NCBI RefSeq assembly: GCF_918698245.1
Contig: NZ_CAKKMS010000003.1
Coordinates: forward strand, 124,001-188,000
Direction: 5' to 3'
Length of the DNA: 64,000 nt
Source of the DNA: Pedobacter sp. Bi126
Lineage (GTDB): Bacteria > Bacteroidota > Bacteroidia > Sphingobacteriales > Sphingobacteriaceae
Every line of letters begins with the position of its first letter. Within the stretch, counting starts at the first letter, position 1. The notes beneath the pieces were generated by a model. It saw only the letters and a list, made by a program, of their open reading frames with translations, made no database searches and had not been told where the DNA came from. The translations under genes and the position numbers were made by a program. Positions 18,456 through 26,925 of this stretch are shown one piece after another.

Positions 18456-18995
18456 TTATTTCTCTTTCAAGATTTTATAACCAATTTCTTTTCTTGGCTT
18501 TTCTTTCTGTTCCAGTAGCTCATCAAAATACCTGAATATGACTTCAATATTTTTATCCTGATTATCTACTTTCTTTTTAATCTTTTCTACTTCTAGTCTT
18601 ATTTCTGTATTACTTAAAACCATCGTTCTAAGCTGTACAAACACATCAATAATTTTAATACTTACTTCTACCGCCTGTTTACTTTTTAAAACGTTTGATA
18701 GTTGTAAAATACCATGTTCGCTAAATGCAAACGGAAGATACTTTGAATATTTTCCTTGTTCTAAGGTCACAAATTGCGACCTTAGAACTTCATTTTCTTC
18801 TTTCGTCAGTTCAAACATAAAGTGCTCTGGAAAACGCTCTATATTTCTTCTAACTTGTTCTTTTAATCTTTTAGTATCAACGCCAAAGAGCGCTGCCAAA
18901 TCAGAATCTAACATCACCTTCACTCCTCTAAAAAGATATATTTTATTAACTATTACTTCGTTGGGGATGATTACGGGTGATATTTCTTCTTTCAT
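18456..18995 (-). CDS. ORF6N domain DNA-binding protein lodged inside the nuo operon
   Basis: 179 residues. Residues ~10-95 match the ORF6N domain: NKIYLFRGVKVMLDSDLAALFGV, LKEQVRRNIERFPEHFMFELT, LRSQFVTLEQGKYSKYLPFAFSEHG. The rest is helical, with a likely coiled coil (residues ~118-160). ORF6N (KilA-N-related) proteins are putative DNA-binding regulators common in phages and scattered through Bacteroidota genomes. No complex I role is known. It sits between nuoF and nuoG with a perfect palindrome upstream and a family A half-repeat downstream, as if inserted as a unit. The codons for LRSQFVTLE form a second copy of that palindrome. Confidence 0.88.
   Translation of the reverse strand: MKEEISPVIIPNEVIVNKIYLFRGVKVMLDSDLAALFGVDTKRLKEQVRRNIERFPEHFMFELTKEENEVLRSQFVTLEQGKYSKYLPFAFSEHGILQLSNVLKSKQAVEVSIKIIDVFVQLRTMVLSNTEIRLEVEKIKKKVDNQDKNIEVIFRYFDELLEQKEKPRKEIGYKILKEK
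18759..18787. repeat. Palindrome inside the ORF6N coding sequence
   Basis: Arms TTCTAAGGTC / GACCTTAGAA, perfect over 10 bp, with a partly paired centre. It encodes the conserved LRSQFVTLE stretch. It shares its core with the intergenic palindrome at 19024-19050. Confidence 0.85.
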
Positions 18996-19023
18996 TTACA
19001 TATTCATTGTGTTAAGTTCTTTT

Positions 19024-19050
19024 CCTAAGGTCGCAAAATGCGACCTTAGG
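19024..19050. repeat. Perfect palindrome upstream of the ORF6N gene
   Basis: Arms CCTAAGGTCGCA / TGCGACCTTAGG are perfectly complementary over 12 bp with a 3-base loop. It lies 29 bases before the ORF6N start and 33 bases after the nuoF stop. It could be an operator, an mRNA hairpin or the scar of a repeat. No T-run follows on the leftward strand, so it is not a standard terminator. Confidence 0.88.
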
Positions 19051-19082
19051 ATTTTAGTATCACAAACCGTAATACTAAATAT

Positions 19083-20450
19083 TTATTTCTCTTCCGTTAC
19101 CGGAGCTTTTTCAATCGGTGTTGCATAATTTGCAATACCATAATTTTGGCTCTGACTCTTAACAGGTTCTTTAATGTGCCATTCAAATTCATCTCTAAAG
19201 TGACGGATTGCGCTGGCTACAGGCCAAGCCGCTGCATCACCCAGCGGACAGATTGTATTCCCTTCAATTTTACGTTGAATGTCCCACAATAAATCAACAT
19301 CTTCCATTTTACCATGGCCGTGCTCGATTTTGTGTAACACTTTTTCCATCCATCCCGTACCTTCGCGGCAAGGTGAACACTGTCCACAGCTTTCGTGGTG
19401 ATAAAAACGGGCAAAATTCCAGGTATTTCTAACAATGCACTGATCTTCATCAAAAGCGATAAAACCACCTGAACCCATCATGGTTCCTGTAGCAAACCCA
19501 CCTTCTGATAACGATTCGTAACTCATTAAACGAGGTTCGCCGTTAGCGTATTTCAGGGTTAAATTAGCAGGTAAAATAGGCACCGATGATCCGCCTGCAA
19601 CCGTTGCCTTTAAACGTTTACCATTGGCAATACCGCCACAATACTCGTCAGAATAAATAAATTCTTCTACTGGCAAACCCAATTCGATTTCGTAAACACC
19701 TGGTTTTACTAAATTACCTGACGCAGATATCAATTTTGTACCTGTACTTCTACCGATACCAATCTTCGCATATTCATCACCCCCATCGTTGATAATCGGT
19801 ACCACTGCAGCAATAGATTCAACATTGTTAACCACTGTAGGGCAACCATATAACCCTGCAATTGCCGGGAATGGTGGTTTAATCCGTGGATTACCCCTTT
19901 TACCTTCAAGCGATTCTAACAAAGCAGTTTCTTCACCACAAATGTAAGCGCCACCGCCCGGCTGAACATATAATTCTAAATCGTAACCTGTTCCTAAAAT
20001 GTTTTTACCCAACCATCCTGCAGCTTTAGCTTCCGCAATTGCTTTTTCTAAAATGCGGATCTGAGGCATCATCTCGCCACGTACATAGATATAAGAAACC
20101 TTGGCACCCAATGCGAAACTCGATACAATCATTCCCTCAATTAATGCATGGGGAATATAAGTCATCAAATAACGGTCTTTAAAAGTTCCCGGCTCTGATT
20201 CATCAGCATTACACACCAAATAACGTGCAACACCCTCTGGTTTAGCCAAAAAGCTCCATTTCATCCCTGTAGGGAAACCCGCGCCTCCGCGACCGCGTAA
20301 GCCCGATTTCTTAACTTCTTCAACAATCTCTTCAGGTGTTAAAGTTTTAAGGGCTTTTTCCACAGCACGGTACCCGCCTTTTTGGCGATAGACTTCAAGT
20401 GTATTGATGCCCGGTACGTTTATATGCTCAAGTAACAGTTTTCGAGACAT
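19083..20450 (-). CDS. nuoF: NADH-quinone oxidoreductase subunit F
   Basis: 455 residues. It binds NADH and FMN and carries cluster N3. Motifs: [13 protein letters not shown] (nucleotide-binding glycine loop), [15 protein letters not shown] (flavin site), [20 protein letters not shown] and the cluster ligands [12 protein letters not shown] with the later [11 protein letters not shown]. The start is placed at the ATG at 20450 (MSRKLLL). The 16 codons open before it are made of a 7-bp tandem repeat and are not like the family. Confidence 0.96.
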   Translation of the reverse strand: MSRKLLLEHINVPGINTLEVYRQKGGYRAVEKALKTLTPEEIVEEVKKSGLRGRGGAGFPTGMKWSFLAKPEGVARYLVCNADESEPGTFKDRYLMTYIPHALIEGMIVSSFALGAKVSYIYVRGEMMPQIRILEKAIAEAKAAGWLGKNILGTGYDLELYVQPGGGAYICGEETALLESLEGKRGNPRIKPPFPAIAGLYGCPTVVNNVESIAAVVPIINDGGDEYAKIGIGRSTGTKLISASGNLVKPGVYEIELGLPVEEFIYSDEYCGGIANGKRLKATVAGGSSVPILPANLTLKYANGEPRLMSYESLSEGGFATGTMMGSGGFIAFDEDQCIVRNTWNFARFYHHESCGQCSPCREGTGWMEKVLHKIEHGHGKMEDVDLLWDIQRKIEGNTICPLGDAAAWPVASAIRHFRDEFEWHIKEPVKSQSQNYGIANYATPIEKAPVTEEK

Positions 20451-20470
20451 TTTAATTAGTCTAGCGTCTG

Positions 20471-20535
20471 TAGTCCATAGTCCATAGTCATGAGTCAAAA
20501 CGACTCTCGACTTAAGACTTTCGACTTAGGACTTA
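20471..20535. repeat. Heptad dyad repeat between nuoE and nuoF
   Basis: The left arm has 7-bp words AGTCCAT, AGTCCAT, AGTCATG, AGTCAAA. The right arm has words of the inverse type (CGACTCT, CGACTTA, AGACTTT, CGACTTA, GGACTTA). The last word supplies the stop codon and final codons of nuoE, so the element has eaten into the end of that gene. Confidence 0.85.
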
Positions 20536-21041
20536 TTTTTCAAATCTTCAATCAATTTATCTACACTTGCTTCGGTAAGGTTTTCGTAGAAAGTATATTC
20601 CGGGCTAATTTGCAATACCGGACCGAAACCACAGGCGGCTAAACATTCAACTCCTCTAAAGCTGAATAAACCATCGGCAGTAACTTCACCTTCTTTAACA
20701 CCTAACTTGTTTTCCAAGTGGCTTAATATTTTTTCGGCACCAACCAGGCAACAAGGGCCGGTACGGCAAACCTCTAAAGCATACTTACCTTGTGGTTTTA
20801 AAAAGTACATGGTATAAAATGTTGCCACCTCATATACTTCAATTGGCTGAATATTTAAATATTCAGCTACTTTATCCATCGCTGGTGTACTTACCCAAAG
20901 GTATTCGGCCTGTACCAAGTGCAATAATGGCAACAAAGCTGATTTGTGCTTACCTTCAGGATAACGGCTTTTTACATCATCAAATTTGGCCAGCAATTCT
21001 GATGAAAACACTACAGGTGTTTGTTCTTCTACTTTAAGCAT
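20526..21041 (-). CDS. nuoE: NADH-quinone oxidoreductase subunit E
   Basis: 171 residues, thioredoxin-like fold with the [2Fe-2S] cluster N1a. Cluster ligands are the cysteines in EVCRTGPCCLVGAEKIL and VECLAACGFGPVLQI. It partners NuoF in the NADH-oxidising module. It overlaps the end of nuoD by 8 bases. Its last residues (KNKS) and stop come from a heptad repeat element. Confidence 0.96.
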   Translation of the reverse strand: MLKVEEQTPVVFSSELLAKFDDVKSRYPEGKHKSALLPLLHLVQAEYLWVSTPAMDKVAEYLNIQPIEVYEVATFYTMYFLKPQGKYALEVCRTGPCCLVGAEKILSHLENKLGVKEGEVTADGLFSFRGVECLAACGFGPVLQISPEYTFYENLTEASVDKLIEDLKNKS

Positions 21042-22248
21042 CTAATTCTCCTGCAATAATATTCATACTACTCATGTTGATAATGGCATCAGACAATAAC
21101 ATGCCCTCGCTCATTGGTGCAAACATCTGGTAGTTTACAAAACTTGGTCTGCGGAAGTGTAAACGGTACGGTGTACGGCCTCCATCATTAATCAGATAGA
21201 ATCCTAACTCGCCATTTCCGCCTTCCACAGCGTGATAAACTTCTGCTTTTGGCGCATCAATTTCACCCATCACAATTTTGAAGTGATAAATCAATGCTTC
21301 CATATTGTTGTAAACTTCTTGTTTTGGAGGGAGGTAAAATTCAGGAACATCGGCATGAAAAATACCTTTTGGCTCTGTTTTTAACTTCACAAGCGCCTGT
21401 TCGATAATGCGGACACTTTGCCACATCTCTTCATTACGCACTAAATACCTGTCGTAAATATCGCCACTTGTACCTACCGGAACTTCAAAGTCGAAATCCT
21501 GATATGAAGAATATGGATCGCTTACACGCACATCGTAATCTACACCGGTAGCACGCAAAAGCGGTCCAGTCCAGCTATATTCTAAAGCAGCTTCTTTAGT
21601 TACTTCTGCAACACCAGCCGTTCTATCAATAAAAATACGGTTACGTGTTAACAGATTTTCGAACTCTTTTAACGCTTTAGGGAATTCTTTTAAAAACTTA
21701 TCGATTTTAGCAAAGGCGATATCATTGAAATCCCTTTCAAACCCACCAATACGGCCAATATTTGTGGTTAAACGTGCACCACAAACTTCTTCGAAGATCT
21801 CGTAAATATGCTCACGGAACTGAAATAGGTATAAGAAAGTGGTGGTCGCTCCTGTATCCTGGCCAATAATCGTGTTACAGATAATGTGATCGGAAATACG
21901 CGAAAGTTCCATAATGATTACCCGAAGATAATCTACACGTTTCGGCATCTGAATATTTAACAACTTCTCAACCGTCATGTGCCATCCCATATTGTTAATA
22001 GGCGACGAGCAATAGTTTAAACGGTCGGTAAGTGGTGTAATTTGATAAAATGGGCGATGCTCCGCAATCTTTTCGAAAGCACGGTGGATATACCCAATGG
22101 TAGAAACGCCGCTTACAATACGTTCGCCATCTAATTGCAAAACGTTTTGAAAAACGCCGTGTGTTGCAGGGTGCGTTGGGCCTAAGTTTAAGGTTACCAG
22201 CTCACTTTGCGGATCGTTATCTGTAAATACCGGATGGTTATGATTCAT
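21034..22248 (-). CDS. nuoD: NADH-quinone oxidoreductase subunit D
   Basis: 404 residues; the hydrogenase-large-subunit-like protein that lines the quinone pocket with NuoB. Motifs: LNLGPTHPATHGVFQNVLQLDGE, GYIHRAFEKIAEHR, the SRISDHIICN helix and, near the end, GELGFYLINDGG and RLHFRRPSF. It is separate from NuoC (not a NuoCD fusion). The gene is 3 bases after nuoC. Confidence 0.97.
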   Translation of the reverse strand: MNHNHPVFTDNDPQSELVTLNLGPTHPATHGVFQNVLQLDGERIVSGVSTIGYIHRAFEKIAEHRPFYQITPLTDRLNYCSSPINNMGWHMTVEKLLNIQMPKRVDYLRVIIMELSRISDHIICNTIIGQDTGATTTFLYLFQFREHIYEIFEEVCGARLTTNIGRIGGFERDFNDIAFAKIDKFLKEFPKALKEFENLLTRNRIFIDRTAGVAEVTKEAALEYSWTGPLLRATGVDYDVRVSDPYSSYQDFDFEVPVGTSGDIYDRYLVRNEEMWQSVRIIEQALVKLKTEPKGIFHADVPEFYLPPKQEVYNNMEALIYHFKIVMGEIDAPKAEVYHAVEGGNGELGFYLINDGGRTPYRLHFRRPSFVNYQMFAPMSEGMLLSDAIINMSSMNIIAGELDA

Positions 22249-22251
22249 AGT

Positions 22252-22752
22252 TTACCTTCCAAAAAATTCGTCTTTTTTATCTACTCTGTTCGGATCTTCC
22301 AATGGATATTGTTTCAACATCGGGTGAACACCTAAGTCGTCCATATTTAAAATACGGCGTAAATCAGGGTGACCTTCAAATTTAACCCCGAACAAATCGT
22401 AAGTTTCGCGTTCCATCCAGTTGGCACCTTTCCAAACAGTTGTTGCTGTAGGAATAGTTGGATTTTGTTCTGAAATGAAAACCTTAATCCTGATTCTAAC
22501 TTTCTCCACCATGTTGTGCAAATGGTAAACCACTGCAATACCATGATCTTTACCTGGATAGTGAACCGCGGTAATGTCAGTAAGGAAATTGAATTTTAAT
22601 TCTTCTTTAAGATGCGAAAGCACATTGATGATCACATCTTTATAAGTTACAAAGGTTAATAAACCATAAGGCTCAGAAACGGCGGTAACTTTTTCGCCAA
22701 ACTTTTCAGTCAGCTTAACGTGGATATCGTTATTTAGTGTCGTTTCTTCCAT
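22252..22752 (-). CDS. nuoC: NADH-quinone oxidoreductase subunit C
   Basis: 166 residues of the 30-kDa subunit family. The signature is in the C-terminal half: ERETYDLFGVKFEGHPDLRR followed by YPLEDPNRV. It is a structural subunit of the peripheral arm. Its start overlaps the nuoB stop by one base. Confidence 0.95.
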   Translation of the reverse strand: MEETTLNNDIHVKLTEKFGEKVTAVSEPYGLLTFVTYKDVIINVLSHLKEELKFNFLTDITAVHYPGKDHGIAVVYHLHNMVEKVRIRIKVFISEQNPTIPTATTVWKGANWMERETYDLFGVKFEGHPDLRRILNMDDLGVHPMLKQYPLEDPNRVDKKDEFFGR

Positions 22753-23294
22753 TATTTAATGCCGTATTGACCCAAAAGTTCTTTGTAATAATCAGAATTT
22801 CTTCTTCTGCCCGACTCGTTTTTCACTAAATCCTGAATACGTTGAAAACCATCTAAAATAGCTTCAGGTCTTGGCGGGCACCCCGGAACGTAAACATCCA
22901 CCGGAATAACCTCATCAATACCTTGCAATACGGAATAAGTATCGAAAATACCACCACTACTTGCACAGGCACCAACAGCCATTACCCAACGTGGCTCTGC
23001 CATTTGGATATAAACCTGCTTTAATACCGGGGCCATCTTTTTAGCGATAGTTCCCATAACCATTAAAACATCAGCCTGACGGGGAGAAAAACTTAAGCGT
23101 TCGGCACCGAAACGACCTAAATCGTAATGCGAACCCATGGTTGCCATAAACTCGATTCCACAACAAGAAGTGGCAAAAGGTAAAGGCCATAATGAATTTG
23201 AGCGGGCCAAACCAATCACTTTATCAAGAGAAGTGGCAAAAAAGCCAGATCCTTCTATTCCTGGAGGCGCATCAACTATATTAATTTCACTCAT
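22752..23294 (-). CDS. nuoB: NADH-quinone oxidoreductase subunit B
   Basis: 180 residues from the ATG at 23294 (MSEINIV). The longer open frame to 23339 would run through a leader hairpin and into the promoter and is rejected. It carries cluster N2, the last relay before quinone: ligands in FATSCCGIEFM, VGACASSGGIF and VPGCPPRPEAI. It starts the main block nuoB to nuoN, with its own predicted promoter and leader. Confidence 0.96.
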   Translation of the reverse strand: MSEINIVDAPPGIEGSGFFATSLDKVIGLARSNSLWPLPFATSCCGIEFMATMGSHYDLGRFGAERLSFSPRQADVLMVMGTIAKKMAPVLKQVYIQMAEPRWVMAVGACASSGGIFDTYSVLQGIDEVIPVDVYVPGCPPRPEAILDGFQRIQDLVKNESGRRRNSDYYKELLGQYGIK

Positions 23295-23304
23295 GTTTAT
23301 AAAC

Positions 23305-23334
23305 AAAAAATGCTCATCCCTTTGCAGAATGAGC
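23305..23334 (-). promoter_or_regulatory. Terminator-like hairpin in the nuoB leader
   Basis: On the leftward strand: GCTCATTC, a 7-base loop, then GGATGAGC (8 pairs, one of them G-T), followed after one A by six T. It lies at or just after the predicted transcription start and before the nuoB start. It could attenuate, or protect the 5' end of the message. Confidence 0.55.
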
Positions 23335-23336
23335 AA

Positions 23337-23366
23337 CAAATTTACAATATTTTAAAGGCAAACAAA
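23337..23366 (-). promoter_or_regulatory. Predicted promoter of nuoB-nuoN
   Basis: Leftward TTTG (23363-23366), 18 bases, then TAAATTTG (23337-23344), a full match to the Bacteroidota consensus. It implies a start near 23331, separate from nuoA. Confidence 0.6.
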
Positions 23367-23440
23367 CTAGCTTTACTCGATTTAGAACCTTTCTAAATAA
23401 CTAAAACAGCTATAAGTTAGTGTAAGTGATACACATTCGG

Positions 23441-23520
23441 TTTGCAGTTGGCAATTTTGAGTTTACAGTTTTTAAACCGAAAACTATTAACTGCCAATTG
23501 TAAACTGAGAACTGCCAATA
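23441..23520. repeat. Heptad dyad repeat between nuoA and nuoB
   Basis: The left arm has 7-bp words GCAGTTG, GCAATTT, TGAGTTT, ACAGTTT. The right arm has inverse words GAAAACT, ATTAACT, GCCAATT, GTAAACT, GAGAACT, GCCAATA. It ends two bases from the nuoA stop codon. Confidence 0.85.
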
Positions 23521-23522
23521 GA

Positions 23523-23894
23523 CTAGTTCCAGTCTAAAACTTTTTTCTTGATTACGTAGATAAAACCTAGCAACAAAGTACCCATGAAAATGAACATTTC
23601 GATCATTCCATCCATCCTTAATGTACGGAAATTAACTGCCCAAGGATACATAAAGATAACCTCTACATCGAACAGTACAAATAAGATGGCTACTACGAAA
23701 TATTTGATAGAGAAAGGCTGACGTGCGTTACCTACTGATTTAATACCAGCCTCAAAAGTTTCTAATTTGTCGCTTGTTTTACGTTTTGGACCTAAAAAGT
23801 GGGTTGCAACCAATGTGGTTACCACAAAACCTAAAGCAACAATTACTTGAAATATAATTGGTAAAAAATCTATAGCCGAACTCTGCGCTTGCAT
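23523..23894 (-). CDS. nuoA: NADH-quinone oxidoreductase subunit A
   Basis: 123 residues, three membrane helices. Signatures are FLGPKRKTSDKLETFEAGIKSVGNARQPFSIKY (in part) and the second-helix FVLFDVEVIFMYPWA. The start is taken as the ATG at 23894 because the predicted promoter (TACTTTTG at 23913-23920) leaves the upstream ATG at 23915 outside the transcript. It is set 228 bases before the nuoB start, unlike the rest of the operon. Confidence 0.94.
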   Translation of the reverse strand: MQAQSSAIDFLPIIFQVIVALGFVVTTLVATHFLGPKRKTSDKLETFEAGIKSVGNARQPFSIKYFVVAILFVLFDVEVIFMYPWAVNFRTLRMDGMIEMFIFMGTLLLGFIYVIKKKVLDWN

Positions 23895-23912
23895 ATTATT
23901 TATTTTATGTTG

Positions 23913-23944
23913 CAAAAGTAAAAGAAAAAGGCAGAGTAACCAAA
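23913..23944 (-). promoter_or_regulatory. Predicted nuoA promoter overlapping a terminator
   Basis: Leftward TTTG (23941-23944), 20 bases, then TACTTTTG (23913-23920). The upstream TTTG lies at the loop/stem boundary of the terminator hairpin of the preceding operon (23925-23955). This placement decides the nuoA start codon. Confidence 0.6.
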
Positions 23945-23955
23945 CTCTGCCTTTT
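23925..23955 (-). terminator. Terminator of the exb-tonB-TPR operon
   Basis: Stem GGCAGAGT / ACTCTGCC with a 6-base loop and flanking A/T runs, 22 bases after the TPR gene stop. Confidence 0.85.
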
Positions 23956-23976
23956 CTAAATTATTTAACTTTCTAA

Positions 23977-25698
23977 TTATTTACCTTTACCTTTTGTTTT
24001 TGGAGCAGCTGCAGGTGACTGCAATTCTTTAAGCTTGGCTGCTGCAAAAGGACCTTGCGGGTCTAACGCAATACTTTTGTTTAAATAATCTATAGCTTTT
24101 GCTTTATCTTTATCAGCATAGTAAGCACCTAGATAATCGTAAGATTCTACAAGGTTTGTTTTATTGGTTGCTTGTTCTTCAGGCTTAACTAAGCTAATGT
24201 ATTTTTCAAAATATGGAATAGATGCATATTTTGGGTTAGCTTTATCTTCTAGAAGATTAGCAATCCTTGCCCTTGTAAAATAACCTAAAGCAAACTCTGG
24301 AGAAACTTTATTTAAGTGACTCAGTGCTGAATCGGCCTCAATCAATGCTGCTGTATTTAACGGTTTTTTGTCTTTTTGAGCAAAATACCCTTCCAAGAAT
24401 CTTGTTTGTCCTACATAGTAATAGTTTGTTAATGAACCTTTACCATTTGGATTATATTTAATTGCTAATGTATAAATCTCTGCGGCTTTACCGTATTTTT
24501 TAGCTTTATACAAAGCTAAACCAGCCTCCGATAAAGCATCTGCATTAGTAGAATCTATTTTAGCCGCCTCTATTATATTAAGAACACCTAAGCTATCTTG
24601 ACCAGCTTTCAATTGTGCTTTACCTAAATAAAGATAATCGTTACCTAAAATCTTTGTCCTATCCTTTTCCTTTGCAAAAAAATCAGTTAAGCTCGCTAAT
24701 GCCTGAGGGTAGTTTCCATTTTCATAAGCTGCCCAACCTTTCATCCTTGAAACAATAGTACCTTTAGGATCGTTTGCAGGAACTTGTAAAGAAGTAGCCA
24801 CTTGCTCTAATGTTTTATAATCTTTAGCATAAAATAAGAATTGAGCGTAACGCAATTGAGACTCCAAAGATTTATCCGTTAAATCCATGTATTTTTTGTA
24901 ATTCTCAATCGCTTTTGCTGCTTTTTCTTTATCAACACCAAAACTACTCCATTGCAAATACAACTCGCCTAACTCGCGGTAAGCAGGGCCATAGTTTGCA
25001 TCAGCAGCAATTACATCCTGTAACTCTTTTTCACCTTCAGGAAAAGCTCTCGACTCTTTGTACATTTTACCAATCTGTGTTTTAGCTCTTCTGTTGTTAG
25101 GATCAACATCTCCAACACGCATGTATGGGCCTAATGCTTCAGAATTTTTCTTCTGTAATGCATAGGCATCACCTTGCGCCAAGAAAACTTCTGCATCCTT
25201 ATCTTTCGAATCTAATTCATCTGCTTTGGTAATGTTAGCTAAAGCGCTGGTAAAATCAGGTTTAGATACATCATCACTAGGTTTATCCTGCGCTAAATAA
25301 GCTTTACCGATATACAAATAAGTTTTGTAATCTTTTGGTGCCAAAGCTACAGCCTTGTCGAAGTTAGTTTTAGCAGAACTTGGGTTATTAGATAACATAT
25401 CTGCTTCGCCTAAACCAATTAAGTTTAAGTTGTTTTTTGGATCAGCGGTAACACCTTTGGTAAATACGGCTCTAGCGGAGTCGATGTAACCGGTTTTTAA
25501 GTAAACCAAACCAAGATTGTAATAGTTATTACCATCTGATGCTTTTGAGCTCACCAATGACTTAAGCATTGATGATGCTTTCTGATACTGCTCCGCGTCG
25601 ATGGCTTTTTTCGCGTCATTTAAATCTTGAGCAAAAACTGCAGAACCCATCAACACCAAACCTACATTTAAGGTTATTGCTTTCTTTAAAATTTTCAT
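23977..25698 (-). CDS. Periplasmic TPR-repeat protein
   Basis: 573 residues. A signal peptide (about residues 1-23, ending AVFAQ) is followed by at least ten tetratricopeptide-like helix pairs (for instance NNYYNLGLVYLKTGYIDSA, NLNLIGLGEADMLSNN). The tail is Lys/Ala-rich (PAAAPKTKGKGK). It ends the exbB-exbD-exbD-tonB-PstS-like operon, an arrangement I recognise from other Bacteroidota. A scaffold or quality-control role in the envelope is inferred from repeats and context only. Confidence 0.85.
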   Translation of the reverse strand: MKILKKAITLNVGLVLMGSAVFAQDLNDAKKAIDAEQYQKASSMLKSLVSSKASDGNNYYNLGLVYLKTGYIDSARAVFTKGVTADPKNNLNLIGLGEADMLSNNPSSAKTNFDKAVALAPKDYKTYLYIGKAYLAQDKPSDDVSKPDFTSALANITKADELDSKDKDAEVFLAQGDAYALQKKNSEALGPYMRVGDVDPNNRRAKTQIGKMYKESRAFPEGEKELQDVIAADANYGPAYRELGELYLQWSSFGVDKEKAAKAIENYKKYMDLTDKSLESQLRYAQFLFYAKDYKTLEQVATSLQVPANDPKGTIVSRMKGWAAYENGNYPQALASLTDFFAKEKDRTKILGNDYLYLGKAQLKAGQDSLGVLNIIEAAKIDSTNADALSEAGLALYKAKKYGKAAEIYTLAIKYNPNGKGSLTNYYYVGQTRFLEGYFAQKDKKPLNTAALIEADSALSHLNKVSPEFALGYFTRARIANLLEDKANPKYASIPYFEKYISLVKPEEQATNKTNLVESYDYLGAYYADKDKAKAIDYLNKSIALDPQGPFAAAKLKELQSPAAAPKTKGKGK

Positions 25699-25777
25699 CG
25701 GATATTCTGTTTTTTTATTTAATAAAAATGAAGTGTCTCTTTAGATTTACTTCGTGGTTCAATTTATAATTTTTAAT

Positions 25778-26683
25778 TTAATTTCCTTTTGTCAGGTTAA
25801 TTTGTCTTGGCATTAATTTATGCGGGCCAAGTCCAGATTTAAGTACAATCAATTGTCCCCTCTGACTTCTTAACCATGTTGCAAATCCTGTGCCTAAACC
25901 ATCTCTTCCCTCACAATCTATAATATTTATATTTCTTAAGAAAGGATAAACACCGTTAATTAAGTTATCTTGAGTTGGTTTATAGAACTGATCATCCCCT
26001 ACCTTGCCTTTTACATTCTTTACACCCAGCACTTTTATCTTAGAAAGGTATTCGCTCATCTCTGTATCCTTGTCCGTGATCCAATTCACGCCCAAAATAC
26101 CAATAAAATTTTTATCTTCTGCAATAAGTTTAATTACTTCTTTGCTAGAATTTTTAGAGTAAACACCTGTAGCTGGAAATTGGCTGATATGAGCCAACTC
26201 TTTAAAATATTGAAAGGTACTTGAATAAGCGTTATCAAAGACCAATTTTTTATCTGATTTCTTCCCCTGTAATATATCAATCACTTCTTTAACGTTAATT
26301 GTACTATCGATATTGCCCTGATTGGTAATTAAAGCAATACCATCAATAGCAAAACGCGAAGAGTTGATTTTGATATTACGCTGGTTATAATACTTTTCCT
26401 CTGCTTTGGTTAATAACCTTGGTAAAACAATTACCCTTACACTATCATTAAGAAAGGCAGGCAATAATTTTTCTTCAGGTTTGACTGTTATCTGAAATTT
26501 TGCATCCGGATAATCCAAACTAAAAATATCGATCTGATCTTGAACAATCGGTCCAACACTTTCATCAACCAATATTTTTAAGGTACCGCTTGTTCTGGTT
26601 TCTTTAACTGCATTGGCTTTATTTTTACGTTTGCAGGATACAAGTAAAGCTAGTATACAAAATATTAAAAGGAAATTTTTCAT
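25778..26683 (-). CDS. PstS-like substrate-binding lipoprotein
   Basis: 301 residues from the ATG at 26683. The longer frame to 26770 overlaps the preceding small gene and lacks a signal peptide. The lipobox is ALLVSC (Cys18). The rest looks like a periplasmic-binding-protein superfamily domain of the phosphate type: GTLKILVDESVGPIVQ, a central IDGIALITNQGN hinge and a C-terminal GLGTGFATWLRSQRGQLIVLKSGL. No ABC permease or ATPase is nearby, so phosphate transport is doubtful. Linkage with exb/tonB genes suggests an envelope role. Confidence 0.8.
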   Translation of the reverse strand: MKNFLLIFCILALLVSCKRKNKANAVKETRTSGTLKILVDESVGPIVQDQIDIFSLDYPDAKFQITVKPEEKLLPAFLNDSVRVIVLPRLLTKAEEKYYNQRNIKINSSRFAIDGIALITNQGNIDSTINVKEVIDILQGKKSDKKLVFDNAYSSTFQYFKELAHISQFPATGVYSKNSSKEVIKLIAEDKNFIGILGVNWITDKDTEMSEYLSKIKVLGVKNVKGKVGDDQFYKPTQDNLINGVYPFLRNINIIDCEGRDGLGTGFATWLRSQRGQLIVLKSGLGPHKLMPRQINLTKGN

Positions 26684-26691
26684 TGAGCTGA

Positions 26692-26919
26692 TTAATCGCG
26701 CCTTCCAAGGCTTAAAAGTCTTACAAATGCATAAATAATTAAGAAGATACCGATTGCGATGCGGCCCCATTGTGGAATAGTGCTTAAGCGCAGGGCAATT
26801 GGTTCGTAAAATATAAATGCAAAGCCTAATACCACATAAAAAACGAACATGACAAGGCCTAAAATGAGCAAAAACCGCTGTTTAGGCGATTTTTGCTTAA
26901 AAATATCAAAATTTAACAT
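26692..26919 (-). CDS. Small membrane protein with two helices
   Basis: 75 residues with two hydrophobic segments (about 16-38 and 50-70) and basic ends. It lies 6 bases after tonB and 8 bases before the PstS-like lipoprotein gene, so it is part of the operon. No family recognised. The tight spacing and good coding character support a real gene. Confidence 0.72.
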   Translation of the reverse strand: MLNFDIFKQKSPKQRFLLILGLVMFVFYVVLGFAFIFYEPIALRLSTIPQWGRIAIGIFLIIYAFVRLLSLGRRD

Positions 26920-26925
26920 CTACTA

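Noticed and set aside
20451..20498. N-terminal extension of NuoF
   Set aside because: The 16 extra codons are heptad repeat DNA; the ATG at 20450 gives the family N-terminus.
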